Source of the DNA: Liolophura sinensis
Lineage: Eukaryota > Mollusca > Polyplacophora > Chitonida > Chitonidae
Direction of reading: 5' to 3'
Assembly: GCF_032854445.1 (NCBI RefSeq)
Contig: NC_088298.1
Span: forward strand, 23,647,295 to 23,711,294
Length of the DNA stretch: 64,000 nucleotides
This document shows, piece after piece, positions 45,801 to 57,296 of the stretch. Each line of letters opens with the position of its first letter. The first letter of the stretch is position 1. The notes below the pieces were generated by a model. It saw only the letters and a program-made list of their open reading frames with translations, searched no databases and was not told the DNA's origin. Made by a program: the position numbers and the translations under genes.

Positions 45801-47590
45801 ACCAAACCTAACGCCCTGGTCTCCCTACAGCAAGTGGTTAAGTGGTCTGTCAGGGACAGCCTTTTCCGGTAAATTTGAATCTTCCTAATAAAGAGCACGA
45901 TTAGCATACATGATTAATCCGACAGGCGAAAGGAAGGATTATAGGATTAACCACAGAGGTCGGCCAAACAAAGGGGACTTTCAGGAGAAAAAAAAAACGA
46001 ACGGCGCTACCAATGATTTTGTCTTGACTCCGCAAAACTGAAAAGCAGAAAGCTGACTTGAATATCATTTCAACCTGACACTAATAGCGTTTAACAACCT
46101 TTTTAGGAAAACCTTGCGTTTGGACACAGGTCGTAGATAAATGTAAGGAACATTCAAGATTGAAAAATAAAATTAAAATTATGCAAAATATGTTTGAAAT
46201 TTCCAAACACTTCGAATTCATAGAATGAAGCATTCGAATCATGGTCTGAATCCCGGTGACGTCAGAGTGAGATTTAGTTTTGCATATACATAATCTGTAG
46301 CATACATAATCAGTATGCTAGGTTTTATTTTGCGCAGAAAGCAAAAGCGGGAGAGTATAAATAATGCTCGTAAAGACCACCCTCAAGTCGCATGTTTGAT
46401 ATCAAATAAGTTTCCAAGCTATTAACCACGCTCTGAAAGGCCTAGAGATCAAAATGTTGGCACCTCAAACTGAAGTACATGTACACGCAGTCAACAAAAG
46501 CCATCGCTTCTTAATATGTCAGATAAGTCAACCCACTGGATGGCAAAACACGTATACAGGCAGCAGAGCAGATTTACGCTGATGTACAACAAAACTGAAA
46601 AGGAAGTTTTTGCTAGACGCAGATGGTCTTAGTCAAACCATATTCAATGGCGCGTCCTGGAAGCCACACTGAAGGGATTACCGAAGGGATTACCGAGGTA
46701 TTATATCCAAGTACAATCGATCCAGGGTATTGCTCATGAAGAAAAAAGAACTCAAAGGAATTAGAACTATATTGCGACTTTAAAACTTAACATTCCTGAT
46801 TCCAAATTATGGTCACCATTGACAATGGACGACATATGGATGCAATGTGAGCAGTGGCGACATTCCCAAAACTTCTTACGCGGATTTTTAGCCGTACATG
46901 ACGTCACTACATAGAGCTACCTGTCAGGCGGAGAAAGCTTAAGAAGAACAATCTCGGTATGCGAAGTTTCTTGAAAACTGTCAAATATGTACTCATTATA
47001 TTAGAAAAGTTTTACACATACTCTTGTTGCGTCTATTTATTTCATAAGATTTCTAAAACTTCATAACCACTTATATTCATTGACTTCCAGGAAGTTATAA
47101 TAAGCATTACATACAACGATAATTAATGTAGAAATAATGGAATTAAGAAATAAGCTAAAACAACACCTGATACGATTAATTTTAAACTAGCCTCACAGCG
47201 AAGATGTGGTACCGGTCAACTATTTCAAAAGCTTGTCTGGAAGACCTTTCGCAGGTTTACGAAGGACAAATTGAAAACTACCATGTTAACAACCCTTCGA
47301 TTTGCTGGAGTAAAATGAAATGCATCTAAAAAGTTAAATAACTCCAGGTGCTGTAACAAACGCTTGGCTAATTACAAACGACAGCAAAACATCACCATAA
47401 ACACAAATAGTTTTTCAAAAAGAAAAGTGTTTCACTACTTACCTAATCCTTAAAGAGTCAACTTGAAAAATTCCGAATTAATCCACTTTGAGTGAGTAGT
47501 AGTAGTATAGGAATCCAGAATGAGATTAGCAAAATCCCGCTGGGTCTAAAACAGTTCTAGGCTGGCTTGATACAGTAAACCGTAAAACCG
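42881..47590. other. Unassigned stretch
   Basis: Long and gene-poor as far as I can see. A tRNA-like gagctgccgggttctagccc near 43417 may be a SINE relic. A moderately CpG-rich piece lies at 44400-44660. A short hairpin tagcatac ... gtatgcta lies near 46300. Frames at 43129-43395, 44009-44311 and 45610-45888 have no recognised domain. Confidence 0.3.
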
Positions 47591-48010
47591 GCTATGTATA
47601 AAGCCCCTGCGCCTCAACTGAATAAGACAGACAGCGGCAGTGCGTCTGGTCGAGTCGGCAGCTATCGGCCAAACTACAGAACTCTGCTCAGCTTCCCTCC
47701 CAAAAGTTTTCCCTCGCGCGGTTACGTAGTTGAATTAAACTCCGGCTGCAAGGCTCAGGGTAGTCCGGAAAGCGTAAGTATAGCTCCTTCGCTCGAAGAG
47801 CCCCAGTAAGCAGCTCAGCTCCGAGCTCTCGGGCGGATTCGGGGATACTCGGCTCAAACCCGATCTGTTGTAGATTTCTTCAGCGAACGGTCGCCTGCTC
47901 AGTAAGCGCGCGAGGAAAGCAGAGGGGAACGTCTTCGTCCAGTGATCGTCTGCCTCAATCAAATCGGTGTCGCGAGCTAGGAAAAGGAAGGACCGATTGA
48001 GACGCACTGA
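47590..48010 (+). promoter_or_regulatory. Candidate promoter and first non-coding exon in a CpG-rich island
   Basis: GTATAAAG at 47596-47603 is flanked by GC-rich sequence (accggctat before, ccctgcgcc after), as in TATA promoters. A start near 47628 would give an exon ending at the consensus donor AAGC|GTAAGT at 47773/47774. CG dinucleotides stay dense to about 48010, unlike the AT-rich surroundings. No coding exon downstream could be linked, and the opposite orientation is possible. Confidence 0.32.
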
Positions 48011-49645
48011 GGCATGATGTGTTTTGCTGGTTTATGAGATCCTACTGTGCTTGTTTTTTTGTGTGTGAAGTCCACGCTACTGCAAACAGGGGCTGATTTA
48101 GATCCCCTGTGCATCTCTCTTTCTCACCTCGAGGACTTTGACAGTCTATTGGATTAAAAAAAATTGAAAAAGTATATTAGATGTGGTTGAGCCGGATGAA
48201 AACGCTATTACAAGAAAAGTATGGATACCTTTTCGAAATATGTCAGGCGAATGCAAATACAAATTCATAGGTCAGATCAAAGGTGTGAGTTGTTGTGAAA
48301 CTATGCAGCAAAAGTTGATGTGGTACATGATCTTTTATTGCGGTGACGCAATTACATTTGCTGGGGTCACATTAAAGGTGTGAGTCTTGCAATAGCGATC
48401 ATTAGATAACCCTCATTTCAGAGAAACTTTTCCTTGTTTTAAAGTTATAGGCTACATTTTAGTATTAGGCAGCACATCTATATCCCTCGTTATTTTATGT
48501 TTCATATGACTTTCTTAGTGTTGGCTCATGATTGAAATTCTATTGGGCTTATTCATTCAGAGGACAGATTAAAACATCAGTGTTGAATTAATTACTTCTT
48601 GTGTTGCTGTTTATTCTGACATTAATCACACATTTGAAGAAACATAACCTGGGTTTCCTGTTCAAGAGTCTCTAAAGATCAAGTTAATCCAGTTTGCAAC
48701 CTAATCAAAAATATACACACTTTCAATATGTAGAAGGAATAACAGTACTGTGGTCATTTTAAAGGATTTTATCTACCCAGAATCTCTGAGTTTTCAGCAC
48801 TTTTTTGTTCATGTATGTATCATTTTCATGTGAACCTTGCCCAGGTAATGTGTACGTTCCACTGAAAAAGCAGTCTGCTCGAGTCAAAGAAAAGTCTGTA
48901 TGACGTCACTGGCGAAATGTACTTTGTCAATATGGTCAATATAGACCACCATACAATGCAGATATTCGACAGCCTGTAATTCAGCAGAAAAAAATCTAAC
49001 AAACTTAGCGAAAGTATTTTCATCCACAGTCGTTCTACTGATGCCCCTGTCTCGTTTTGGTGTTTTCTTTCTCTTTAATTCTCTGCATGCAAAGAAAAAA
49101 CATCTCTTTTTATATCACAGTTAAGTCATTTCCTAATTAATTTATATTTGTGCATTAGGTCAGAGAGACCTGGCTTTAAATTCACCCCCACTGTATGGTC
49201 ACTGGCAGTTATTCGTCATTTGGCAGGGACTTTGCAGCTGTAACGCTAAGTAGCGGTGGTGAGCCAAACCACAAAGGAACCACCGTCTGAGCAGCGGAGC
49301 CGATGCTGAACACGTGCAGCCTATTACACACTGAAGCTCGTCTGTTCTACTTTAGCGTGGTTGTTAGGACATTCCTATGTTGGTTGAACAGTGCGAGTTT
49401 GCTTCTGTACATGTGGGCAAGTATACACGAACAGAAGCCTCATACTGCAGAAAACTCACTTATATGATATACATTAAGTCCATATGTTGTTTAACACTCA
49501 TCAGTTAAGAAAGCTAGCAAATGATAACGTCAGAAAACAAGAATCCCTTGCCTTTATCCCTGAAAATGATTTCTATTGTTACTATTATCTTCCCTGCTTT
49601 TATCTTTTAAACTTGATTTTTGTTGCTTCTGTTTTCTTTTTCTGT
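48011..49645. other. Unassigned stretch
   Basis: No element or exon recognised. If the 47.6-kb promoter is real, this would be its first intron. Confidence 0.3.
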
Positions 49646-49651
49646 AGCATT

Positions 49652-49812
49652 TTCTCTGGCCGTACATGGGAAGGTCTGTCAGCAATCTGGTCTTGAGTTT
49701 CCACAGGGCTTTTGCTCGGTTTCTACTCACCATAATGCTGCCCACTGTCGTGTAAGTGAAATACTCTTGAATACGGCGTAAAAACACCAATCAAATAAAT
49801 AAATAAATCAAA
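49652..49812 (+). mobile_element. SINE family A, 5'-truncated
   Basis: It begins within the body (ctctggccgtacatgggaag), continues ctcggtttctactcaccata, and ends actcttgaatacggcgtaaa then caccaatcaaataaataaat. Confidence 0.85.
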
Positions 49813-50054
49813 TTTGTGGCATTATTAGTTCTTTACGTGGTTAGTTTGAGTTTGAGTGACGTGTGCAGACAAATAGATAATGTATGCCAAAGTTAATTCA
49901 TGCAGTATGAATAGCCATAACATTTATGATAATTGCTTTGCGGTCATCTATATTGAGTGATCTGTCGAAGTACGGCCATTGAAAACGTTATACCTGTCTG
50001 ACAAAGGTTGTATTTTACCGCGAAAAGGTTTTGGTCAATCATGCCTGGAGAACG

Positions 50055-50530
50055 CCTTTTGGTGCGATACAGAGCCCCAACGCACATGATGCAAACTATC
50101 TTCAGCGCGATATGGAACCCCGGGCAAGAGGTGCAGAATGTATTTTGTGCGATATATGTGCAACCCGGTGTACAAACTGAAGACTTTCTTTTGGGTGATA
50201 CCGATCCAAATGCGAAAGCTACGGAATATTCCTGTACACAATACATGAAAACAAGTGTACAAGCTGTGCTGTCTCTTTGTTGTGATATACAATCCGGGCG
50301 TATAACATACAAATTAGCTTCTGAACGACATGAAACCCCCCAGCAATGGCTGAAGAATCGGTTCGACGCGATGGGAACCCAGTGAGCAAGCTGCGAAATC
50401 TGTTTGGTGCGATGTAGAGCCGAGATCACAAGACACGAAATCAATGGTGCGTTATTAGAGAGCAGAGCGCAAAATTGAAAGTCCCTATGTGCAATATATG
50501 TGAAACCCAGAGTACGACACACAGAATAAC
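50055..50530. repeat. Old degenerate tandem repeat, unit about 42-50 bp
   Basis: The motif gtgcgatatagagccc in various forms recurs at about 50061, 50107, 50149, 50197, 50281, 50359, 50410 and 50490, each followed by a cac/caa-rich second half. Intervals are 42-51 bp or about twice that. Frames are open on both strands (205 codons minus, 125 codons plus), but the repeat accounts for them. Confidence 0.7.
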
Positions 50531-51365
50531 CAGAAAACATATAAAACTGGCACCTAATCACTGTGAAAAGCTAATCCATCATACACTGCGATCAAACGTA
50601 TAGGATTATATTAGCTGGCGTTCCCTTCTCCAATGGAAGCAAATTTCACACGATGTGCAGAAGAATTGTTTAACCATGGATAGATGTAATCATTTATATT
50701 ATCTTGTATTACTGTTTACTGAAATTGGTTCTCAGACGTTTGCCGTGGTTTGTAATTTTTTGAACAGATAGTAATTCTAACGTAAAATGGGTGAAATCTG
50801 TCCTTTTATTCGTTACAATTTGCCGTCATTTTCCGCCCAGAGTAGTGAGATGAAGACCTCTCCACCCCTCGTCGAGATTCTTGTCTCTCGCACATAAACA
50901 TGTCAGTTAACTATCCGGAACACATATTTTAGTATTGAGTGAACATAACTGGGGTAAGAGGATGGTCAATGAAGGCGTTAACTCGTCTGTCCAGTCCAAA
51001 ATGACCAACGCATTCAATGCTAATTATACCAGCCACTTCACATACATTGATACAAACCATAAAGGTCCCGAATTTCACGCATATTTTCGCTTATTTTCCT
51101 GTTTGCCCACTTATTTACCTCTTTGCTAGCACGTTACTACCCGCCACGTCGCTTATCTCTTCCAGTGCAGCGTTCTATGGAGTGCTGACAATAATTTCGC
51201 TGGTACATTCCTTTATTGGGAAATGTGTGGTCGTTATACTGTTGAAAATAGTGTTAATGTACTTTTGAAGTCACTGACATTTGGTATATTTTGACCGTTT
51301 AATTGGGAGAAGGAGTAGTGGTTTAGAAACGAAATCAACTTCTAAATATTACAGCCTTCTTTTCA
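50531..51365. other. Unassigned stretch
   Basis: No supported feature. Overlapping short frames near 50935-51268 have no domain. Confidence 0.35.
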
Positions 51366-51369
51366 TGCT

Positions 51370-51552
51370 CAGTTTATTTATTTACATATTTTATTGGTGT
51401 TTTGCACCGTTCTTAAGAATATTTTATGGTGGGAGAAAACCGAGCAGAGCCCAGGGGAAAGTCACGACAAAGTTGCTGGCAGACCTTCCTACCTACGGCC
51501 GGAGAGAAAGGCAGCAAGAGCTGAAACTGAACTCACAGCGACCTCACTGGTG
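51370..51552 (-). mobile_element. SINE family A, with small deletion
   Basis: Reverse strand: a tail in tttatttatttacatatttt, then tgttttgcaccgttcttaag with the ctta/cgacgg segment missing, the body, and the head side to cagcgacctcactgg. Confidence 0.8.
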
Positions 51553-51562
51553 AGTGTAACAC

Positions 51563-51722
51563 ACTTATACGACAGTGGCCAGCATTACGGTGGAATGAAA
51601 CCACGAAGAGCCAAAGAAAATCCATGTACGAACATCCGCAGGTTGCTGACAGGCCCTCCCACGCACGCACTACCACAGAGGAATCTAGCATCAGCTGGAC
51701 TTGGACTCACAACCATTGGAAT
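51563..51722 (-). mobile_element. SINE family A, second copy in tandem, tail missing
   Basis: It starts inside the element (cttatacgacagtggccagc), continues catccgcaggttgctgacag and ends near gcatcagctggacttggact then cacaacca. It follows the previous copy head-to-tail. Confidence 0.75.
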
Positions 51723-52599
51723 TAAATTTATGAGATAATCTGGTTAATCTATACCCTCCGGTTTCCTTCAATCACACAACGGTATACGTGAATAATTCTA
51801 CAGAATACCGATAATCAACAATCAGGTGCATAAAATCAATCAAAATGACATGCTAATTTTGCAGCAATAAGTCCAAAGTATGAAAACAGTGAAAATATAG
51901 AACGGCTTTCTAGTACTGTATGCACGTGTGAGGGGTGAACTAAAAGACCCCAGCTAATATTTTCCCATAAGAACAAAATAAACCCAAAGATGGGAAATTA
52001 ATCTTCGAAGCTTATACATAGGGTCGCCGTATAATACACGTGTTGAAGACTAACATCTGGTGAGGAAACCTGTGACAACCACTAGTAAGTACGATAAAAA
52101 TGACCTTCCTAAAGCGCCACCCCCCCCCCCCCTCCCCCCCGGTGAGAAAGTGATCACGTACGGATGAGTGATCAGGGGACGCTCAGTAACCCAGACATCA
52201 ACCGTTTTCCTTTAACATTAGCCCTTGCAGATAAGATTGTGTGCAGATAGACGGGTGAATGAATGCAACAAACCACACTGCCTACAATAGACACTGTTTA
52301 GGGGGTCAGTTGCTCGCATATCAGAACCTTTTCCATTCAGGCTTATATGATGTTAAGGTGATAAGCACAACTGAGTTGACCGTCGAGAAAACACACCTTG
52401 GTTCATGAATGGACGGACAAGCGGGCCCAAATAAGGACCTGTCGGTATGCGTGACATGATTGGCTTAGTGTAAACTACAGTTCCGGACACACCCGTGAGG
52501 AAATGTAAGATGAAACGTATTGAGAAGAAGGCCAAAGCTGATCTGTGGGACAATGGTACTAGAAACTTCTGGCACTAGTATAATACTGTGTAATAAACT

Positions 52600-52925
52600 G
52601 TAGCATAGAGAGCAAAACCAGAGCAACGACGACAGCGTGACAGAGCAAATGGTCACACGTAACCGGTGAAACAGGGCTGCCGCAAAGGAAGCAAAAAACC
52701 AGAACAATAACGACAGCGTAATAGTGGGCAAACAGTCACACATGACCGGTGAAATACATCCTCTTGTCAGTTTACCTCAGTTAGGGATTTATTCTGACTG
52801 TTCATGTAAACGCTTAAATAGTAACACAATAGACGACCCCTACCACTATACCTAAAGCAGAATCAGGTAAAACGGTTAATTGTTAGGTGCAATTTATTGG
52901 ACGTCACAGGTATAGAATTAGTGAA
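52600..52925 (+). repeat. Dispersed repeat family X, most complete copy
   Basis: The 5' part (gagagcaaaaccagagcaac ... gacagcgtgacagagc ... taaccggtgaaac) is duplicated once (52602-52672 and 52685-52757). It is followed by gtcagtttacctcagttagg then ctgactgttcatgtaaacgc then gcaatttattggacgtcaca. The ends are not defined by inverted repeats or an A-rich tail, so the class of element is unknown. Confidence 0.7.
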
Positions 52926-52929
52926 AAAG

Positions 52930-53400
52930 AGAAAAAAGTGAGACCGATATATATATGTGAGACTAATAACAGAAATTCAGAAAGCATCTCGCGCTCTTCA
53001 TTTTTGAACACACTGTACATATAGTTTTGATAGGGCTTGTTAAGAGATCTGTCTGTAGTATTATGGGCGCCATGTTTTATACCTTCATCTGACAGAGCCG
53101 TGTAAGCACGCCGAATCCTATCTTATGAAGTCTTTTCTCAGTAAACAGGTCTTTGTTATCTGAAATCGTAATTAGTCGAAATGTTACTTTTGCTAGAATT
53201 TATCTTTTGTTAGAAACCATCAAGACTTGCTAGGAGATAATCGTTCTCTCTATCCAACAAGAATTGACCGTCTTGTTTTTGTTTTTTTTCAGAGGCTCAC
53301 ACCCCTGACTTATACCTATCTCACAAATGCCAATCATAATTCATCTCCTCATTCAAGTCTGAAGTGCCTCAAGTCCATAAACTTTCAAATTACGGGTGGA
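52930..53400. other. Unassigned stretch
   Basis: AT-rich; nothing recognised. Confidence 0.35.
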
Positions 53401-53689
53401 CAACTGGCAGATAAATAGGTGTCGCTTGGTCGAGTGGACAGCGAGGCGCCCGGGGCTGTTTGTCACATCTCGTGTGCAGTTCTTTTCAAACTCGGACTAC
53501 GTGGACGCGAGTCTTCAATGATATTTTGATCACCGCAGTCTTTTGACCGAACCCTTTGGAAGGGGCGGCGGAGTACTAGGCGGACGGCTCGCATATCAAA
53601 CTCCAACCAGGTATATAGATGGGAAGACAGGTGAATTTAAAATGAGATCAAAAGAAAGGTAGTCGAATGGAAGACACAAGTGCGTTTAT

Positions 53690-53830
53690 CTTTGCTGACA
53701 GCTCGATTCTCTGCGGATCTCGCGCGCGTGTTCTGGAGCGTGACGCGCCATTGTGACGTCATATAATTGGTCAGTGACCGGAAGTGGCTTCTTGTCCGCA
53801 CTAAACTGGTCAGTTATTGGACAATTCTGT
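53690..53830 (-). promoter_or_regulatory. Candidate TATA-less promoter (CCAAT, ETS, CRE cluster)
   Basis: Within 70 bp there are two inverted CCAAT boxes (attgg at 53766-53770 and 53816-53820), an ETS-type ccggaagt (53778-53785) and a perfect CRE palindrome tgacgtca (53754-53761), beside a CG-dense segment (53700-53750). Read on the minus strand, the order CCAAT-ETS-CCAAT-CRE leads into acaatggcg, typical of housekeeping promoters. The flanking 53400-53600 is also CG-rich. No attached coding exon was found. Confidence 0.35.
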
Positions 53831-54290
53831 CTCCGGGCTGTTATAATAAAGTCATTAACGATGAGAGCTGAGACCACAATTGTCCAGCGGCATAAATGGA
53901 ATACTTTTGCATTCCAAACGACCTACCCGGACTACTGACTAGATGTTAATTGGATAAAATTTCAAATTAGTCTGCGACTGTATCCGCGAACATCTGACTT
54001 TTACTAAGATAGAGATAAATTATCATCCACGTTTACGTCAAAAGCCAGCCCTCTTGCTGAAATACTCACACATTAATAAATATTTTAAACTGGCAGGTAA
54101 GACCAGTTGGAACACAAACTCAACAGCCCTAGGGGGGATAACTAAAGTACATGTAAACGATACACTTTTGTAACAGCTTATACTCTCCACGTTGGTGACA
54201 ATAAGTGGATTGGCCTTATTGTTTTTAGCCGTTTTCTCACTTTTATGTTCAGATCAATGTGAGTGTATATACTGGCCTGTGAATATAATA
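53831..54290. other. Unassigned stretch
   Basis: Nothing recognised. Confidence 0.35.
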
Positions 54291-54296
54291 GGGGGA

Positions 54297-54572
54297 AAAA
54301 CTCGACCTCTTGTGAATAGAAGTTAGTTAATGTGCTTGTTGGTGTCATTCACGAGTAATATTGGGACAAAGAAAACTCGACCTCTTGTGAAAAGAAGTTA
54401 GTTGATGTGCTTGTTGGTGTCATTCACGAGTAATACTGGGGCAAAGAAAACTCGACCTCTTGTGAAAAGAAGTTAGTTGATGTGCTTGTTGGTGTCATTC
54501 GCGAGTAATACTGGGGCAAAGAAAACTTGACCTCTTGTGAAAAGAAGTTAATTAATGTGCTTGTTGGTGTTA
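54297..54572. repeat. 75-bp tandem repeat, 3.7 copies
   Basis: Units beginning aactcgacctcttgtgaa start near 54297, 54372, 54447 and 54522 and share ttgatgtgcttgttggtgtc then attcacgagtaatactgggg. Copies differ by only a few bases. Confidence 0.93.
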
Positions 54573-54630
54573 TCAGACTCAGTATTGAGCAGACCACAGT
54601 CAGACGACCGAGAGTTAATATTCCATTTTG

Positions 54631-54675
54631 TAGGCGGTCGGGTGGAGGCGGGGGTTGGGCGGAGGGGGGGGGGGA
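54631..54675 (+). other. G-rich tract with quadruplex potential
   Basis: Runs gggtgg, gggggttggg and gggggggggggg follow one another within 45 bp on the plus strand. Confidence 0.6.
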
Positions 54676-54834
54676 TTTTTGTTGAGGATGTAGAATTTTA
54701 ATTTATTTTGTCACCGTTAATCCAGTCATCAGAAGAAACAAGTTAAATCACAGCCAAGTCAAATTTTATTTTCCTGCAATTTTGATTTATAACAATCTTA
54801 TTGTTCACTATAAGGGAATAGGCCAGGTAATGGG

Positions 54835-55005
54835 CGGCCTGGTGTTACTATGACCACTGTACTGGGTGTCAGCTATGGTGTCTTCTGTCTTCGGCGTGGT
54901 ACTTTAGTTAAACAGCATCATAAGCATGTCAGCGCTGGCACTGGCCTGCTAAGACGGAAATAATGTTAATTCAAAGGTTAAGTTAAGCAAACACTGGTTG
55001 AGTAT
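54835..55005 (+). mobile_element. SINE family B, 3' half, diverged
   Basis: It contains ctgggtgtcagctatggtgt then cttcggcgtggtac, cagcatcataagcatgtcag and gacggaaataatgttaattc, aligning with 42690-42880. Confidence 0.65.
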
Positions 55006-56320
55006 ATATTATTATGTGAGTATTATGTGTGTGTGTGTGTCTCCAGTACTTATGCTCAATCTTGTACGCAAAATTAGGAAACAATAAAAAGTGAATATAT
55101 ATTAAAGTTTTCATGCGAAACCATTTAAGAGCAAAAACGATCCGTCATCTCTGCTTAGATTGTTGGCTCGTGTTATTTAGTAGTGACAATTTTACCTCCA
55201 TTTTAGGAGAGGTGTTTCACTCCAAGGTGGTACATCAGCAGATGTCCGACAGAGATGGGAAAAGAAATTAGTTTCTCAATCACCGGCCGGACGTAAGAAA
55301 CTGCGCAGTCAAATTCCTCCTGTAAATGTTATTCACTTGTAGATATAAAGCCATTGACACAAGAGAAGTGTATAAGACCGCTCTTGACTGGTGAAATTGG
55401 CGAACCACCTGCTATATTGACAATGCGCGCTGTTTACACGGTATATACTTACATACTTACAATTTACTTATATAAACAGTGTCTGGGGGCAGATCCTGGC
55501 TTGTGTTCAGGACAGCGACACTGAACACGATACAAATGCCTCCCAGAGCACTTATAATACAGTCTAAACATGACCCGCATTGTAGGCCAAGTACGAGGCT
55601 AATACCATTCAATATTGACCGGTGTTGCTCTGCCAAATGTTTACACTATAAAAAAAAAAAGAAATTGACGTCCATATTTGTTCGCAAAATATGTTTTTTC
55701 TGTGAGCGGTATTTCAGTAGGACCTCGCAGGGAAGTCGTCGTATTGATACAAGTAAGCTGACAACTTGTACGAATTTATCTACTACAGTATTAAAGGAGC
55801 TTGCTTTATGCATATATAGCATGGGCACCTGTGGTCTGCAGCTGTTAGAATCCGTCACTTTGAGGAGTTTGACAGCCACTATTCTGGACGTGCAATGTAC
55901 GTGCACATCACCAGATCAAGCTAATTAAAACAGCTTGCGTAATAGCTTTGATTTTTTAAGAGGAAGACGCAGCGGATGAAAAGCAAGGCAGGGCCTGCAA
56001 TGAACCGTTCAGGCCCATACAAGAGATTTCTTTTTTTTTGTCTGTGATGAATTCGAGTAGCATATCTTAGTATAATTCTATTGTGGGCATATCATATCTT
56101 TCAAGTCTTCTCCTTGAGTTGCTATACAATGTCTGCTTATATACATAGTATCAGAAGAGATTAGCTCACTGGTCTGGCATCGCATGTCCTCGAGCCACAC
56201 AATCTTTATGGCACGTGAAGAAAGACAGAATGGATAACATGTGGTATTAGCATGCTAACCCATGTTAGTAACAGGAGGTTAGCAGGATGGCTGGTTGAAG
56301 AAGTGACAAGTTAATAGGAC
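55006..56320. other. Unassigned stretch with a 149-codon frame
   Basis: A (GT)n run lies at about 55027-55042. A plus-strand frame at 55479-55928 (149 codons) has no recognised domain or signal peptide, contains a poly-lysine stretch from an A-run, and is not supported as a gene. Confidence 0.3.
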
Positions 56321-56322
56321 GG

Positions 56323-56450
56323 GTATTTACTTGATTGGTGTTTTACGCGTACCCAAGAATATTTCACTTATACGACAGCGGCCAGCATTATGGCGAGAGG
56401 AAACCGAACAGAGCCCAAGAGAAACCGACAACCATCAGGAGGTTGCAAGA
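56323..56450 (-). mobile_element. SINE family A, 3' half
   Basis: Reverse strand: ttgattggtgttttacgcgt then cccaagaatatttcacttat then the body to aaccatcaggaggttgcaag. Confidence 0.8.
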
Positions 56451-56564
56451 TGGGTAGCTGAAAGGATAGTCTGGTACATGCAGCATGCATTGATGGGTTA
56501 AAGATCAATGGGCGGGTGAAAGAAGGCGTGGCAGGATGATTGGGTGGATAAATAGATGGGTACA

Positions 56565-56645
56565 CTCTGTTGGCCTTATGGCTACAGAGTCCGCCCTGAA
56601 GTCGTGAGACATGAGATTAAACCCGGGTCGACTCATACTGTAGTC
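56565..56645 (+). mobile_element. SINE family B head fragment
   Basis: The tRNA-like head ttggccttatggctacagag then tccgccctgaagtcg then attaaacccgggtcgactca matches the head at 9091-9170. It abuts a family A SINE in the opposite orientation. Confidence 0.65.
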
Positions 56646-56654
56646 GTTTTATTT

Positions 56655-56895
56655 ACGTGTGTATTTGATTGGTGTTTTACGCCGTACTCAAGAATACTTC
56701 ACTTAAACGACGGCGACCAGTATTACGGAGGGGGAAACCTGGCAGAACCCAAGGGAAATCCACTACCATCCGCAGGCTGCTGAGAGACCTTCCCACGTGC
56801 GGACGGAGAGGAAGCCAGCATGAGTTGGACTTGAACTCACAGCGACCTCATTACTGAGGGGCTGCTGGGTCATCGCTCCGTGCTCACGGCCTATA
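56655..56895 (-). mobile_element. SINE family A, near full length
   Basis: Reverse strand: head with B-box gagttcaagtccaactc, body tcctctccgtccgcacgtgg, then agtattcttgagtacggcgt then aaaacaccaatcaaatacac. It is the best copy for defining the family A consensus in this window. Confidence 0.88.
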
Positions 56896-57296
56896 TAAGG
56901 ACATAACTGTACGGCGTGAGTCACTTCGTTGTCAATTGTTTGAAATAACACATATCCCTCTGTTTTCTCCACCAAACTTGCAATTTAATCCTAATTGTGT
57001 AATTTTTCTAGCTTAATTAACCTAAAGTTGTCACAGTAGTGAAAGCTGACTGAACAGCGCATAAATAGCAAAATCTTGAGTCATAAATAGTGCCTATAAT
57101 TCCAGGGTCGAGTGTTCAAATCTAATCGAGCCCTTGATATAAAGTTGATTTCTGGATTGCAGATGGAAAGTTAGATGTTACTGTAGTTTGTTTGTTTGTT
57201 TCTTCTTATCAAATATAACAAAAGTTATAGTATAATATAACTAATATAACAAAATATAACAAAAAAGTAATATAACAAAAATATAGTATATGTATC

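Noticed and set aside
49944-50561. 205-codon minus-strand frame as a gene
   Set aside because: Overlaps a degenerate tandem repeat and has open frames on the other strand too.
55479-55928. 149-codon plus-strand frame as a gene
   Set aside because: No domain; includes a lysine run encoded by an A-homopolymer, and a counter-strand frame overlaps.
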